Source: Temnothorax longispinosus | Taxonomy: Eukaryota > Arthropoda > Insecta > Hymenoptera > Formicidae | Length of the DNA: 64,000 bases | Reading direction: 5' to 3' | Assembly: GCF_030848805.1 (NCBI RefSeq) | Contig: NC_092368.1 | Span: 2,452,441-2,516,440, forward strand | Shown: positions 21,647 to 33,087 of the stretch, in pieces | How positions within the stretch are numbered: the first letter of the stretch is position 1 | Layout: each line of letters opens with the position of its first letter | Notes under the pieces: generated by a model | Databases searched by the model: none | What the model saw: the letters and a program-made list of their open reading frames with translations, nothing else | What the model was told of the DNA's origin: nothing | Made by a program: the position numbers and the translations under genes

Positions 21647-24600
21647 ACGAAATGCGTACGGCCAAATGCGGGATACTAGCTCGCGATTAATTATTAATAG
21701 TATCGAGTGCCCGCTAATAGATATAATGTTATTGCAGCGAGATCAGTCGTGGCTGGAACGGATGGCGGAAACGCCATTGGCCCGGGCAGGATAGTCGAAT
21801 TCGAGATATTGAGGCAAGAGCCCCCACCTCCTCTCCCCCGTGTCTCCACCCACGCAAAAGGGGATTTCGTATATATAAACATGTATATATATATATATGA
21901 TGATTTATCTAACATTACACGGGGAAATAATTCTCATGTTTTCCTTACAATTTCCTGTGAAATTAATTGCGCATTATAATTTCATGTGCATGTGAAAGAC
22001 AATGGATTTATTCAACGAGGGCTATTTTTGAAATTTTCTACAAAATAGTCAAGTTCTGTCAAGCGCAAGCTGTATTAACTCTTTCCTGCGTTTCTTGCGT
22101 TTTCCTGCGAAAAAACTGTCATAAACCTGTTAGACGCGTTTGATCGTGTTTAAAGGCTCGCAAATTTAAGACCAGTACTTGTATAATATACCTATCGCGT
22201 AATGAAAAAGACGAAGGAGAGGTTTGGGAAACTAGGGAGACAGGCGAAATTTCATTCGCGCAACGAAATCGGATCCTTAATAACTCATCGATATTTTTTC
22301 GCCCGGAGAATCGCTCGGTGAAACGACGTTAAGCCTCATTCACCGCTAAGATACGCTATCAACGGCGAGTCTGGTCTTCGTTCGTTTAGTTTCGCTGAAG
22401 GATCTTACCTCCTCGTGGGATTTTCCTCGCCTTCCATAGAAAAGGATATCGCGCTTCGTTCAGTTTAAGAGAGTAACTATGCGCTAAGAGAATCAGCGAG
22501 GGCTCAATGATATTATATGTTATTATATAAAACATCGGCAAGAAAATTTCTTTTGAATTATAATTAATATTAGATCAAAAATATGATATCTAAACAATTT
22601 AATTTTACAGATCAGTATTATTCCACAATAATTTAATTAGATTTTTCAGATCTTTTCCTAAAATTATTTAAACTTTAGATCTCTCTCTCTCTCTTTCTCT
22701 CAGAACTTTTCCTTAATTCCGTGAAGTTTTTGTTACATATTAAATTACGTTATTTTCGAAGATTTTATGTGCTCGTAAAATTATTTTTTCTTCTGGTATA
22801 AAAAATATATTCCCCAAAAAATTACTTATCTTCTTCAAGAGCCATTATCTTTCTGGAATTATTCATTTGCTCCAGACTCAAAAGATTTCTTTAAACGCCA
22901 AGAGAGATTTTAAATCTCGATTAAACGACGAATAACTACTGACCGACGAAGAGCAATCCTTAAATGTCACGCGTATAAGCTCTTTGAACTTGCCGATCTT
23001 TCCCTTTTCTAAAGAACTGTATAAAAATTGTGCCGACTCGTTTGAGTTATAAATTCCGAAGAGCAGACGGCGAGTGTGCATCATCTCCGTTACGAGGCAC
23101 AAGTGGCGGCTGGCGAGGCGAAGCAGAGAGAGCGAGTCGCACGAGACGGGGAAGAAAGGAGAGATGTCGCGGACCGAGAGACAATAAACCGGGGTGGCGT
23201 TTTCAGACACGTTTCAACAACATCAGTTCCGAGATAACGCCGGAAAGAATACGCGAGATGTATAGGGTTTTCTACGGTGAAAACCCGTCGACCCGCGATG
23301 GATTTGCAATGCCGCGGGGCCGAATTGTTTTTACGTCGTATTAAAAAAAAAAAGAGGGAAAAAAGGGGGAAGAGAAAAATCAACGATTTATATCGGGCAA
23401 TTTCGGTCGCGTAGGGCGGCGCGCACGAAATTATCGGAAAAATATCGGCGCGTTAATAATACACTAATTTCGTAATTGAAAAGCGGTTTTATTTATCGGG
23501 CCGGCAGAGTTGCCGGCCGGTCGGTGAAATTTTTCGCGGCCGGTCGACGATTAACGGTCGCGGGATAACGCACGCGGGATGAAATTTTAGAGAACGAAAA
23601 CGGCGATGGAACGTCCCGCGGATAGAGGCAGCGATAGAAAGAGAAAGAGAGAGATAGATTGAGGGGAGGGGGAGGGGGAGGAAGAGGGTGGGAGAATGGA
23701 ACGGAATAAAATAGAATTTATGCCATGTAACTGCTTTCAAAGTTTAATTAAGTACTTTAACGCCGCGCGCGCGCTTTTATTTCCATCATATATTATTTTT
23801 CATTTTCGCCATTAAAGTAAGTTGCATTTGTCTTATTCTGGTATAAATGTAATGAATATTGTATGGGATTTTTCGTTATATTATTTCAGATCACGCGACA
23901 GTTAACACGCGGCGTACTTTCGTAACGTGCATTAACTTGTTTCCTGTTAATTTTATCAGAAACATTTGTCCAAGTTCACGCATAGAGTATCCTGAAAAAG
24001 TAATCGAGAACAGCGGGATAAAGGGAAGAGAAGCTCGAAAACGAGCTATTTTGTCGCCTCGGCCAACGTTGCGGCGCTCGCGCGCCGTTACCAGGGTGCA
24101 GGTGCAACGGCACGGACGCGGAAGAGGAAGTCGAGTTATTTCGGATATTAAACACGAAATTGTGTGTAGAATAGTCCGGAAAAGCCGCTGCCGAAACCCA
24201 TCCACATCGCGGAGACTAAGTCTCTTAAACGGCGCGCAGTTTCGCCAGTTTCGCAGTTTCGCAGCTCTGGCATTCGATTTATCTGGGGTCGATATACTCA
24301 TCAATGGCGGAAGAATCGCCAGTTTAATCCAATTCTTTTACGTTCTGTGCGATCACTCCCGGGATTATCGATCGATTTAAGGAGAACGGCCGCACATGGA
24401 GAGATGGAAAACCAGCGCGTTTCTTCGTTTTACGCGACGTTAACGATCAACGCCGCAATTGCCGATGATGAAAAAAGTATATAAGAACATTTTCTTTCAG
24501 GAAATGGGGAAATATGAATATTGAAGAGATTCGGATTATATACGATCTGAAAATCACGCACGCATACACGCGCAGGGATTGCAATTCGCTCTTTCATTCG

Positions 24601-24947
24601 CACGCACGCGATTGAAATGATCTAAAGCGATCTAAACGAAAAATAATATCCATAGTTTCGTTTATTCTATTTTATATAGATTTTTAGTGATCTTTAAGAT
24701 TATGAATTATTATTGTTGAAAGGACGCAATAAAAGATACAACACGACAAATTTCATTCTCCTCCCTCGACGTTGAGCTAATACGGACTGTCCGAAAAGAC
24801 AGGAATGTATCTCGGCGAAACGTAAGGAAGGAAAACTTTCTTCCAAATCGCCTAACTTGCTCAAAGAACCGAAAAGTAATTCATCGAAGTCTGGCCGACC
24901 TCCGTATTTTTCGGAAGCGCGTCCCTCGTTTCCATCCCTCTTTGCGT

Positions 24948-24950
<3 letters not shown>

Positions 24951-24978
<28 letters not shown>
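24951..24978. repeat. (CT)14 microsatellite
   Basis: Uninterrupted CT repeat. It yields Ser/Leu on the plus strand and Arg/Glu on the minus strand in overlapping open frames. Confidence 0.95.
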
Positions 24979-24982
<4 letters not shown>

Positions 24983-27008
24983 TTTCTGAAAGAAAAGCTG
25001 GCTGGCGGTATAATGCGGAACACCGGCGGGAATGCGAGAGGGTGGCGGTTGATGGGGGTTAGTCCCAAGGTACTTTCTTTGATGCCGGCTGAGCCGCTTG
25101 GAGAGGGTGGCAACTCGGTGGCGCTGCCGAGTTTGGGGCAGGTCGCAACATCAAAGAGCGACACACTTGAGGCCGAGATTTCCACCTCCCTTCCCGCCCC
25201 CTCGTTTCCCGCCGTTCTCTCGTCACTCCCTCGGAGATTCACCGATGACCTCCCCCTATTGTCCGCCTTCGACCGAGATCGGTTTCGTTATTTCCTTGCA
25301 TGCGCCGGAAGCGATACACGTCACGCGCAGAATGGTTGCGTGAAAAAAGCAGCCACATTGCGATTGGCGATCAGGGGAAAAAATCAAATTTGCAAAATGC
25401 ATATTTCATCTCTTTTTTTATGCTCTCCGCTTCTTTTTGCAATAATGTAATGTTTCTACATCTATTTACACGATTTATCTCTTCTTTCGCAACGCTTTTC
25501 GTCTGAACAATACAACGATATGATCGAATTATTAAAAAATATCGTCAGAGGTACTCGAGATGCGTTCGAGTGCGATCGCGACCTAGACGAGGCGCTAATT
25601 TTTAACGAGCCGTTCATTTGATGTCGGCTGCTCTTTTCGTTCGCTCGCGGGGCCTCCGGGCCGGTAAATTTTAATCTTCTCCCGGACGAGAGAAAAAGCG
25701 GGAAACGCATATTTGTAGTATCAATATGCATCGCTTCCGCCGCGGCACGAGCGAGAGACTGCAGTTACCGCGGATAATTCTAAAGAATAATGTTTTTTTT
25801 AATTCCGAGCCGGGGCCGCTCGCGCTCGTCGATGATCGGCGGTCGGGTGTGTCTCTATTTTTTCTGGCCGGCCGGGTGTGCATTAATTTGTAATTGCGCG
25901 GCCGTTTTTACGCGCGAAGTCCGCCGATCGGAAAATAATCGGTCCGCGCGCGCGATCCCGATCGGATCGCGCGAATTGCTTTGTTTTGCGTTTTCGACCG
26001 GAGATGGATGGACGATAGAGCGGCGCGGCGCGGAGCGGAGCGAGAGAGAAAGAGACAACATTTATAGAGGGACGGAAAGGAGGGTGAGTGGCGGGAAAAG
26101 CGGACGGACAGGGAGAAGCTTGCTTTTTCGCGGCTTAAAATTAATATGCATGGGTCCGACAGCGAAACGTTTATCTTGCCGGGCTTGATTTCGTTTTGAT
26201 ACGCCGACAAATTGCGGCGCGCGCGTGCCTCCGCGAGCGGGCCGCCGCGCCGCGCCGGTGTAATATTTGCGAAAGCACCGTCTCTCGACCCGCGGGCTGC
26301 GAAGTTTGAATAAAAAGCATAAAAACCGGTTGGCGGCGAGGGCGCAACGAGAGGGGGGGACGAAAGATGCGGGGGGAAATTAAGACGTTAACAAATTAAT
26401 CGAAAGATATACGAATAGACACGCGTAAATTGTCAGGTGTGTTTTTAGACGAGCGGCGATACGGTCGTTGCGAAAACTTATTAACAGCGAGAGAGATATA
26501 TCGGCGGAAGGCGCGGCGAGAAAATAGTGGAGAATTTTTGCGAATTTTCAGCGTGAGACAATATTCGACATCTGGGGCTCTCCCAGTGTGTGCGGGCGGG
26601 GCGGCGATTAAAAATTAATAACGAATATCAACAGCGGCGGGGCCGGTGTGTGGCGCTTCATTACTCGAAATTAAAAATCGTCGTTCGGATCGCGAATAAA
26701 AACTGCGGCGGCCGCTTCGGTTCTGTAATTACAAATATCCACATGGCGCCCGGCGGAAAAATCGGTAAACAGACTCGTGATCGATGGCTGCTCTGTCTCC
26801 TCTCCCCCTCCCCCACGTCCTCCTATCCCCTGCGTGTGCCACCCTTTTTCCCACCGACCGAACCCCTTCTCCCATCGGGTCGGGGTAGTTTTTTACCGCG
26901 ATGCCGCGAATTACCATTGCAAACGTCCGGTGCCTGTGAAAGTGGAACGTATGGGGTTTCGATATGATTTCCAAAAAAGAGGAAAAGCCGTGGAAAGACA
27001 GAGAAAGA

Positions 27009-27075
27009 GGGCGAAAGGTGGAAAGGGGGTAGGGAGAGGGCTATAAAAGTCCATGGAGCCCTATTAAATTCATGA
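27009..27075 (+). promoter_or_regulatory. TATA-box candidate behind G-rich tract
   Basis: A purine/G-rich tract (27009-27040) runs directly into CTATAAAAG, with the TATA box at 27042-27048. A TTCATG initiator-like motif has its A at 27072, about 30 bases downstream, which is the usual spacing. No coding sequence follows, so it could drive a non-coding transcript or be chance. Confidence 0.3.
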
Positions 27076-27512
27076 ATCTCGATTTAGATCGATCATCGGT
27101 CGTCACCGTTCTGAAATGTTTTTTTTTGGCACCCGATACCTTTTTCGCCCTCTCCCTTATCCACAGAAGTATCGACGGTCTGTAGTATCGGGGTACGCCT
27201 CTTTGCAGTCTACAATTGATTTTTTGCTATGGAAACGCTGTAAAGCTTACTTAAATGATTCTTGGCGCGCTGTAAGATAATATTAATCTTAATAATTCGA
27301 TATTTGAATGACCAAATAATTTCTTTCAAAAGCTTCTCACGGGCGCAAGAATGCCGCAAGAGCATTCCTCAAATATTCTCAACGATTTTCTTTAGCATCA
27401 CTTCCTCAAATATAAGTTGGCGTCGACTCACGATTTGGCTATAATTAATTTAGCGTTTTAGTAGTATCAGTCCTGCTTAGCGTCTCACCATCGTTGATGG
27501 CCATCGTTTTCA

Positions 27513-27557
<45 letters not shown>

Positions 27558-27565
27558 TCGTCGTC
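27513..27565. repeat. (TCG)n trinucleotide repeat
   Basis: About 12 perfect TCG units, then a GCC-interrupted extension. No open protein context makes it coding with confidence. Confidence 0.95.
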
Positions 27566-28043
27566 AGCGACACCGAAGCGGCGCGACATTAAAAGCGACG
27601 GCTGGGCGCGAAAATAATTGCATTTCATAATTGGCTAAAATATCAGAAATGAAAATTAGTTTATCGAGCGTCGCGTTAATAATTTCGCTTAATCGAAGCG
27701 ACCGACGCCGGCGTCGGGGCGCGCGGATGGTATTCACGGCGCCTGCAACGCGGCGGATCAGGTGTACCAGAATAAATCGCCCCCACGAATCCGCGACGCG
27801 TCCATCGCGACGCCGCTCTTGCCCCCCTGCTCGTGCGTCCCCCCTTCCTTCTCTCGCGTCAAGGGATGAATATTTTTTTATCCGGCTCTTTCACATCGCC
27901 CGTTCCCCCACCGCCGTTCCGAAAAAAATGGTTTAAGCAGCCAGAATGTATCCGCCGATAATGCATTCGAAAACGCTCGATATTTCTCTCGCGTATTCGT
28001 CGGGCGTATCTATTAAGAAAAGTCCGTCCGTCAAAATTATATA

Positions 28044-28436
28044 TAGGGTGTCGCGCTGGCTGTTTCCTGCCGGCTGCGGATTTTTTCATGAGCCCCGCGA
28101 TTGCCGCCGGCAAAAAAATGGAATGAAAAGCTGTATAAATGCTAATCGACGATCGCGATTGTATAATTTCCGAGATTGAGTTCTGTATTAATTACAAATT
28201 TTTCATTTTTACCGCCGCATTGAACCTACTTCTGTTAAGTTATAAATTATTCGTTCGATAATATTTCGTTTTTCGATTATTTCCCCAGTGCCTTTTAACA
28301 TAAATATTTGACAACGACCACATCTAATTAGGGATATCAGTAAATTCCCGTTAAGAGAAGCCCGGACTCCAGACTTGTCGGGCAATCAACGGCGCGGCGC
28401 GGCGGCGCGATTGCGTCATAACGGCGAGACACCCTA
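28044..28436. mobile_element. MITE-like element, copy 3
   Basis: A 393-bp segment with inverted ends. The left end is TAGGGTGTCGCG, and the right end on the opposite strand is TAGGGTGTCTCG. Both are directly flanked by TA (28042-28043 and 28437-28438). The left end is closely related to the lone end at 61622, sharing GGGTGTCG, TGGCT and TTTC in order. The right end matches copy 1. No transposase is encoded. This copy has the clearest TA flanks. Confidence 0.6.
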
Positions 28437-28443
28437 TATAGGG
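28432..28443. promoter_or_regulatory. CArG-box-like palindrome
   Basis: CCCTATATAGGG is a perfect 12-bp palindrome. It contains CC(A/T)6GG, the consensus of SRF/MADS-box sites. It spans the right junction of the MITE-like element, so the insertion itself may have created it. Binding is not shown. Confidence 0.4.
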
Positions 28444-29548
28444 ACTGTCACACGCCGGGATAATTTAGCCGGGTGTCGGAAAAAAATGGGGATATTTTTG
28501 GCCCGTCGAACTGTCACGTCGAGGAGAAAAAGGAGGGAATAAAAAAAGGTGTAATTGCGTTCTTGCGCCGCGCCGCTCGTGAGCTCGTTCACACGTGTCA
28601 TCGCTCCGCGCCGCTTCCGCTTTTAATCACGATTATCAATTTCGGCGCGGAAAATAGCGGCCGTTTAATTGGCGGATGACACGCTTACCGATGCGGTAAT
28701 TTAATGCCCTCGGCCCCCGCGGCCCCCCTGGTCGGCCGTTGACGCTGGCGCGGCGTGCTGCGCCCGCTCTGCGCCCTGCGATCTCTCTCGCCACTGCTGA
28801 TTCCGCAGCTCGATTCGCGGCATGATCAAAGTTTCACGCACGGTCGCCGCTCCGTCCAAGCAGATCGGCCTGGTTTAATGAGTTTGTTTGCCGATAATTA
28901 CCGATCCGCGCATCCGTGATCCGTCAAAGCGGCACTCTGGCGATTTTCACCGCAGCGAAATTGATCGTCTCAAGGAGGGGCGCGGGCGCTCGCCCGGAGC
29001 AAAGCGTGTCTCTTGACGAATGTCTCTTCTTTATCCTCCACCCACTGCAACCGGCTCAACTCCGATATCCGTTTTCTTTTTTTCGGCCCAATCGAAATTA
29101 AGTACATATCCGAAATACATTCCCCGTAACGGTTCATGAAATATCCTGCGCGTACCGTACACCTAGGACTATAATCCAAACTCATACCGGGGGTATGATT
29201 TAGTAAGTCACAAGGAATAGCTAATCGGAATTAGTTAACGAGTTTCTCAGTTGCGCACACAATTTCCGCGTCTCTTCGCTCCGTTAATTATCCAGCGTCG
29301 AAAAAAGAAATCGGCGATCCGCGCGCGCGCGATTAAGCGAAATCGATAATACATGCGCGGCCGAAAAGAAGCGGCGCCGAATTTTCTTCGGAGATTTATG
29401 GCTCTCTCTCGCCAGGTATTATATACTTACTGGCAGTATATCATTTCATGCGGGTTTTACGAATACAATGGGGGGAGTCTTCTCTCTCTTTCTGTCTGTC
29501 TCTCTCTCTCTCCCCCTTCATTATTTTTAATTAAATTGAAAATTAAAT

Positions 29549-29582
29549 CGCGGGCGCGCGCGCGCGCGCGTGCGTGCCCGCG
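29549..29582. repeat. CG-rich inverted repeat with (CG)n core
   Basis: Arms CGCGGGC and GCCCGCG flank an alternating CG/TG run that can continue pairing with two G-T wobbles. Several CGCT units follow to 29601. Confidence 0.85.
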
Positions 29583-29619
29583 CTCACTCGCTCGCTCGCT
29601 CGGCGGCGATATTTCGCCG

Positions 29620-29800
29620 AATATGTAATTTATATTTATGCATCGGCGATTCATTTGCGCGATTTAAGTTCGACGGCTTTTTTTTTATTCGGCCGTTTTA
29701 ATTATTCAAATACCGCGTGAGTTTTATACGCGATCGAAGGATTTGCAATATGAATGCGGTAAATAAATTAACTTTTATTAATGAAAATCAGAAATCCCGC
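29620..29800. promoter_or_regulatory. Possible enhancer segment (Hox/POU-type motifs)
   Basis: Contains TTTATGCAT, ATTTGC twice, TTTTAATTATTCAAAT, GGTAAATAAATTAAC and TTTTATTAATG within 180 bases, in otherwise CpG-rich DNA. Such AT-rich islands of homeodomain and octamer-like motifs are common in insect developmental enhancers. This is inference from motif density only. Confidence 0.25.
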
Positions 29801-30568
29801 GGCTCCATAAAACGGCGAAAACAACGCGCGTGTTCCGCGGCATTCTCGAAAAGCGGAATAAAAGCGGTAAAAATGTTGCGAGCCAATTCTTTCCCTCCCT
29901 TTTTTTTCTGTAATTAACGCACCCGCTACCACGAGATTATCGTTCCGCAAACCAAATGTTTAATCAACGCTATAAGGTATATTGTAATATCGAATACACG
30001 GTGCTGCCTCCGGAAAGTTTATCGTGTTCCTTGATTTTTGTCGCATTGCTTTATATTTAGAGACGCGCGCGGTGGAAACCGCTAAATATACACGTATACC
30101 ACAGCGGTTTCAAGGTATTTCAAGATATTACAAGATTATTGCGCGATATTTTTGTTTGTTAAACGCAAGAACCCCCGTGTAAAAAAAAATCGACGTAGTC
30201 GAATTAATTTAATTGTGTCAGTCGCAACCGCCAAAAATGTCCGCACACATCTGTATATTATGTAAATTTATATTTCATTAGAAAGGTATTGATTCGCGGA
30301 TGAATATTAATCGCGGCCCTCCCCTGCATTCTCCCCTGCCCCTCCCCCCCCCCACGCCCTGCGTCCCGTCGAAAAAGATATCACAATAAGTGTGGGATCA
30401 ATATTTGTTATATGTGCAGACACGGGGGATGAATAAAAAATCGCGTTAGTCATACGGTGATTGTGTCACGGGCTCTGACACGCCACCCTCCTAATATAAT
30501 CCGCGACCGAATAAAAGTCATTTTACATGTCTTTTTTAAATTCATAACTGAAGCTTTTATCGTCTGCA

Positions 30569-30596
30569 TTTTTTCAGGAGTAATTTTTTCAGGAGT
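30569..30596 (+). repeat. Tandem TTTTTTCAGGAGT, period 15
   Basis: Exact 13-base repeat at 30569-30581 and 30584-30596. Each copy resembles a short 3' splice acceptor. No exon is supported downstream. Confidence 0.85.
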
Positions 30597-30719
30597 GAAG
30601 TATTTACTTCGAAATAAATTATTATCGATATTGGCTGCGCGCTGCAACATAGGTTACCCAGTGAATAGGTGCAAATAGTGGATAAAGTTAAATTACGGGA
30701 AATAAAAAAGGATTAATAT

Positions 30720-31080
30720 CTCTAAATCGTGTTATCGACCACGTCGATCTTCATTCCCCGGGCTAATATTAATACTTTAAATTAATGGATTTAATGTATC
30801 TATTAATATATTTAACGCGACCTTTGGGGAGTTTTTATTCAAGCCAATCGGGGTAATTGCGATAATGGAGTAAATATGACACTGCAATATTTTTCCAATG
30901 ACGTTATTAATAGTCATTACCTTTCAATAATTTTATGCCGCGCGTTAAAACGAACAGTCATTATTTTTAACGATTATAATAATGGTTATTAATTTCATCA
31001 TTGACAAATACCGCGGTTAACCGATCAATTTTCTCAACTATCTCAAACGATCCTAATATATCACGTCATTAAAATCCGCC
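30720..31080. promoter_or_regulatory. TAAT-dense segment, possible homeodomain enhancer
   Basis: AT-rich 360-base segment with many TAAT/ATTA cores (ATTAATACTTTAAATTAATGG, GTTATTAATAGTCATTAC, GGTTATTAATTTCATC). CpG-containing DNA separates the clusters. It is a plausible homeodomain-responsive element, but AT-rich sequence alone also gives many cores. Confidence 0.25.
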
Positions 31081-32648
31081 TCTCTAGAACAAGATCTCGC
31101 AAAGCTGCGGTTCGTAAACAAAACACGCGATTATTGGTATAGACATAGTTAATCCCCTTCTATCCCGTGCGACAAGAACACGCTCGGTGTTCGAAGAATC
31201 GGAGAGAGAACCAAGAATGGAGGGGTCGGACGCGAGAAAAGAGCGAGTCGAGAGTTAAGCGAGAAGAAGGCGTGAAGGCGATCGCGCGACGAGGAGGCAT
31301 TTTTAACGAGGCTCGCTCGCGAAAATCGTTAGTTATTCAATCGTTCGGGTAGGCAGGGCGGTAACGAGCGGATTGATTAAGCCTAAGCGCGAGCTCCAGC
31401 CCCAATCCGAGCCCGGGGAGGGGAGGGAGGCGATCCTTATTTCCCTCGGCCGCTTTTTTCCGTTTCTCGCGGCAATTAAACCGCGCATCGAAAGCCATTA
31501 GGGGTGCGACCCCCGCCGACGCGCGATCGCTCTCGCCGAGGGTGTACGAAAATCGCACATTCTTGATTGAATATAAGAAAAATTGAAAGCTACTCCGCGT
31601 TAACGATTTTATCAACCGTTATTACGCTTGTGATAAAACGTTCGATGACATTTCCTGCAAAGTCCGTTTAACATACGAGCCTGCATAAAACTTCCCTTAA
31701 AATACTAGGAGTTATTGCTTTTCACGGAATGCACGGGAAGGTTGAGAAACGCCTAGTGGAATTATACCGACGCGAATAAGATTAGAGACTTCAATATTAA
31801 TTTTTGGTCTCTCGTTTTTTTTTTGGCTCGACGGATGGTCTCGCCTTTAAATAACGGGTGGAGAAATACCTACTTTTGTTCCTGTTCGAGATGTTGAGGG
31901 TTTCTTTTTCGTCTCCCTAAAATCTCCCCCGGCTGCGTTTGCAGACAACGTCTAGACTGCGGACACCGAACGAGTTTCTTATTTAAACAAATATCGCAGA
32001 GACACGAAGTACCGCGGCGCAGTCTCGCAAGAAAGGAGGCGTGTATTTTCAGGGTGTAACGTAGCTGCTTTTGAGATTCTTGACTAAGAGATATTTTCAA
32101 GTAAGCGCTTTTTTTGACGCGATCCTTATGGAATGTTTTCGTGGCTCAGAGAATCCAGGAAACTATTTCTAGATTAAACCAGATATATAAATATACAATT
32201 GTAAATAATTATGCGCTCGGTACGTTGAGATCATATGATAATATCGTGCAATATTAAACACGCTGGTGCGATCATTATTCGATCGTATTGAGCTATAAAT
32301 ATTGGAAAATCACCTTTATAAATTTAGACCCTTAATTGCGATAGCGACAAGTAAATCACCGCTTACAATATTATAATAATAACGTTTTACGACGAGGCGG
32401 GCCGAGTCGTAAAATTACGCTGAAATTATGCTAATCCGGCGTATTCGCCGCGTAAACTGCAATCGCGTCTCTCCTCGCGTGCGCGCGCGGAAACCCGCGG
32501 ATTAATACCTTAATTTCGGGGAACTCGCCTCCGCCCCCCTCGCAGTCGATGATGAATACACAATACTGTCTCGAGCCGGGACGAAATAAATTCCGGAAGG
32601 ATATGGACAGCGTGACAAAAATTCGAGAACCGGGCGCAATTCGTTCGT

Positions 32649-32699
32649 TCACTCGCTCGCTCGCTCTCCCGCCTCGGCGAGCGAGCGGGCGTGCGAGTG
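32649..32699. repeat. Imperfect CGCT inverted repeat
   Basis: CACTCGCTCGCTCGCTC on the left is mirrored by GAGCGAGCGGGCGTGCGAGTG on the right with a few mismatches. It lies in a GC-rich region. Confidence 0.6.
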
Positions 32700-33068
32700 A
32701 GCCGGCAGCACGCGAGAGCGCAAATAACGGTCAGTATTTTGCAGTAATATTTCACCGGAGCAGTTGGTATTAATTCGTAATATGTTACCGGCAAACTATA
32801 CGAAAGCCCCCACACGTACCCACCGCGCCCCGACCGCCCCCCTCCTCGCGCCGTCTACCCCCCCGGACGGGCGTCGTCCCGCGAACCACCCTAATATATG
32901 GTCCGGTATTATTGCAATGCAATGGACAGAATACTGTCAAAATTTATCGGCAGCCGTTTTTCATGCGCCGCGTCAAATGAGCCGAGCGATTAAAGCGCGC
33001 GAATTAGCCCCGAAATTTTCGGGGCCGCTGTTGTTGCTGCTGCGTCGCGAAATAAACGCGCGCGCACG

Positions 33069-33087
33069 TGTGCGCAACGTGCGCACA
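33069..33087. repeat. Perfect 8-bp hairpin
   Basis: TGTGCGCA and TGCGCACA are separated by ACG, next to a CGCGCGCACG run. Confidence 0.85.

Larger units (their letters stand above)
21463..25560. other. Non-coding, mixed composition
   Basis: No gene supported. 21570-21650 is G-rich. 21850-22870 is AT-rich and featureless except for a short CT run near 22681. 23100-23230 is CpG-rich. A motif CAGTTTCG is repeated around 24237-24264. 24780-25450 has overlapping open frames on both strands without a recognisable product. A good plus-strand acceptor-like sequence (TTTTCTTTCAG) lies near 24500 with no exon evidence. Confidence 0.5.
25561..28040. other. Non-coding, CpG-rich, possible regulatory DNA
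   Basis: No gene supported. The DNA is GC-rich but studded with TTTAT/ATTAA motifs, for example AATAAAAAGCATAAAAACC near 26310, resembling Caudal/Hox-type sites. 26800-26900 is CT-rich and 27004-27040 is G-rich beside a TATA candidate. A (TCG)n repeat follows at 27513. Confidence 0.45.
28444..30700. other. Non-coding, CpG-rich with AT motifs
   Basis: No gene supported. 28500-28900 is GC-rich. A CT tract lies at 29481-29512 and a (CG)n hairpin at 29549. Homeodomain/POU-type motifs occur at 29620-29800. A run of 10 C is near 30344-30353. A tandem TTTTTTCAGGAGT occurs at 30569 and 30584. Confidence 0.45.

Noticed and set aside
23859..24380. 173-codon frame after an acceptor-like TTATTTCAG
   Set aside because: An antisense frame of 137 codons covers much of the same DNA, and no domain is visible in either.
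24700..25450. Overlapping long open frames on both strands (180 and 197 codons)
   Set aside because: Stop-poor DNA around a (CT)14 repeat. Neither protein resembles a known family. A translated search could reopen this.
28471..28480. CCGGGTGTCGG near the third MITE-like element
   Set aside because: Lacks the TA flank and the expected orientation as a partner end, so not counted as an element terminus.
32045..32070. AGGGTGTAACG resembling MITE ends
   Set aside because: No TA flank and no C or T-A-GGGTGTC continuation. Probably chance.
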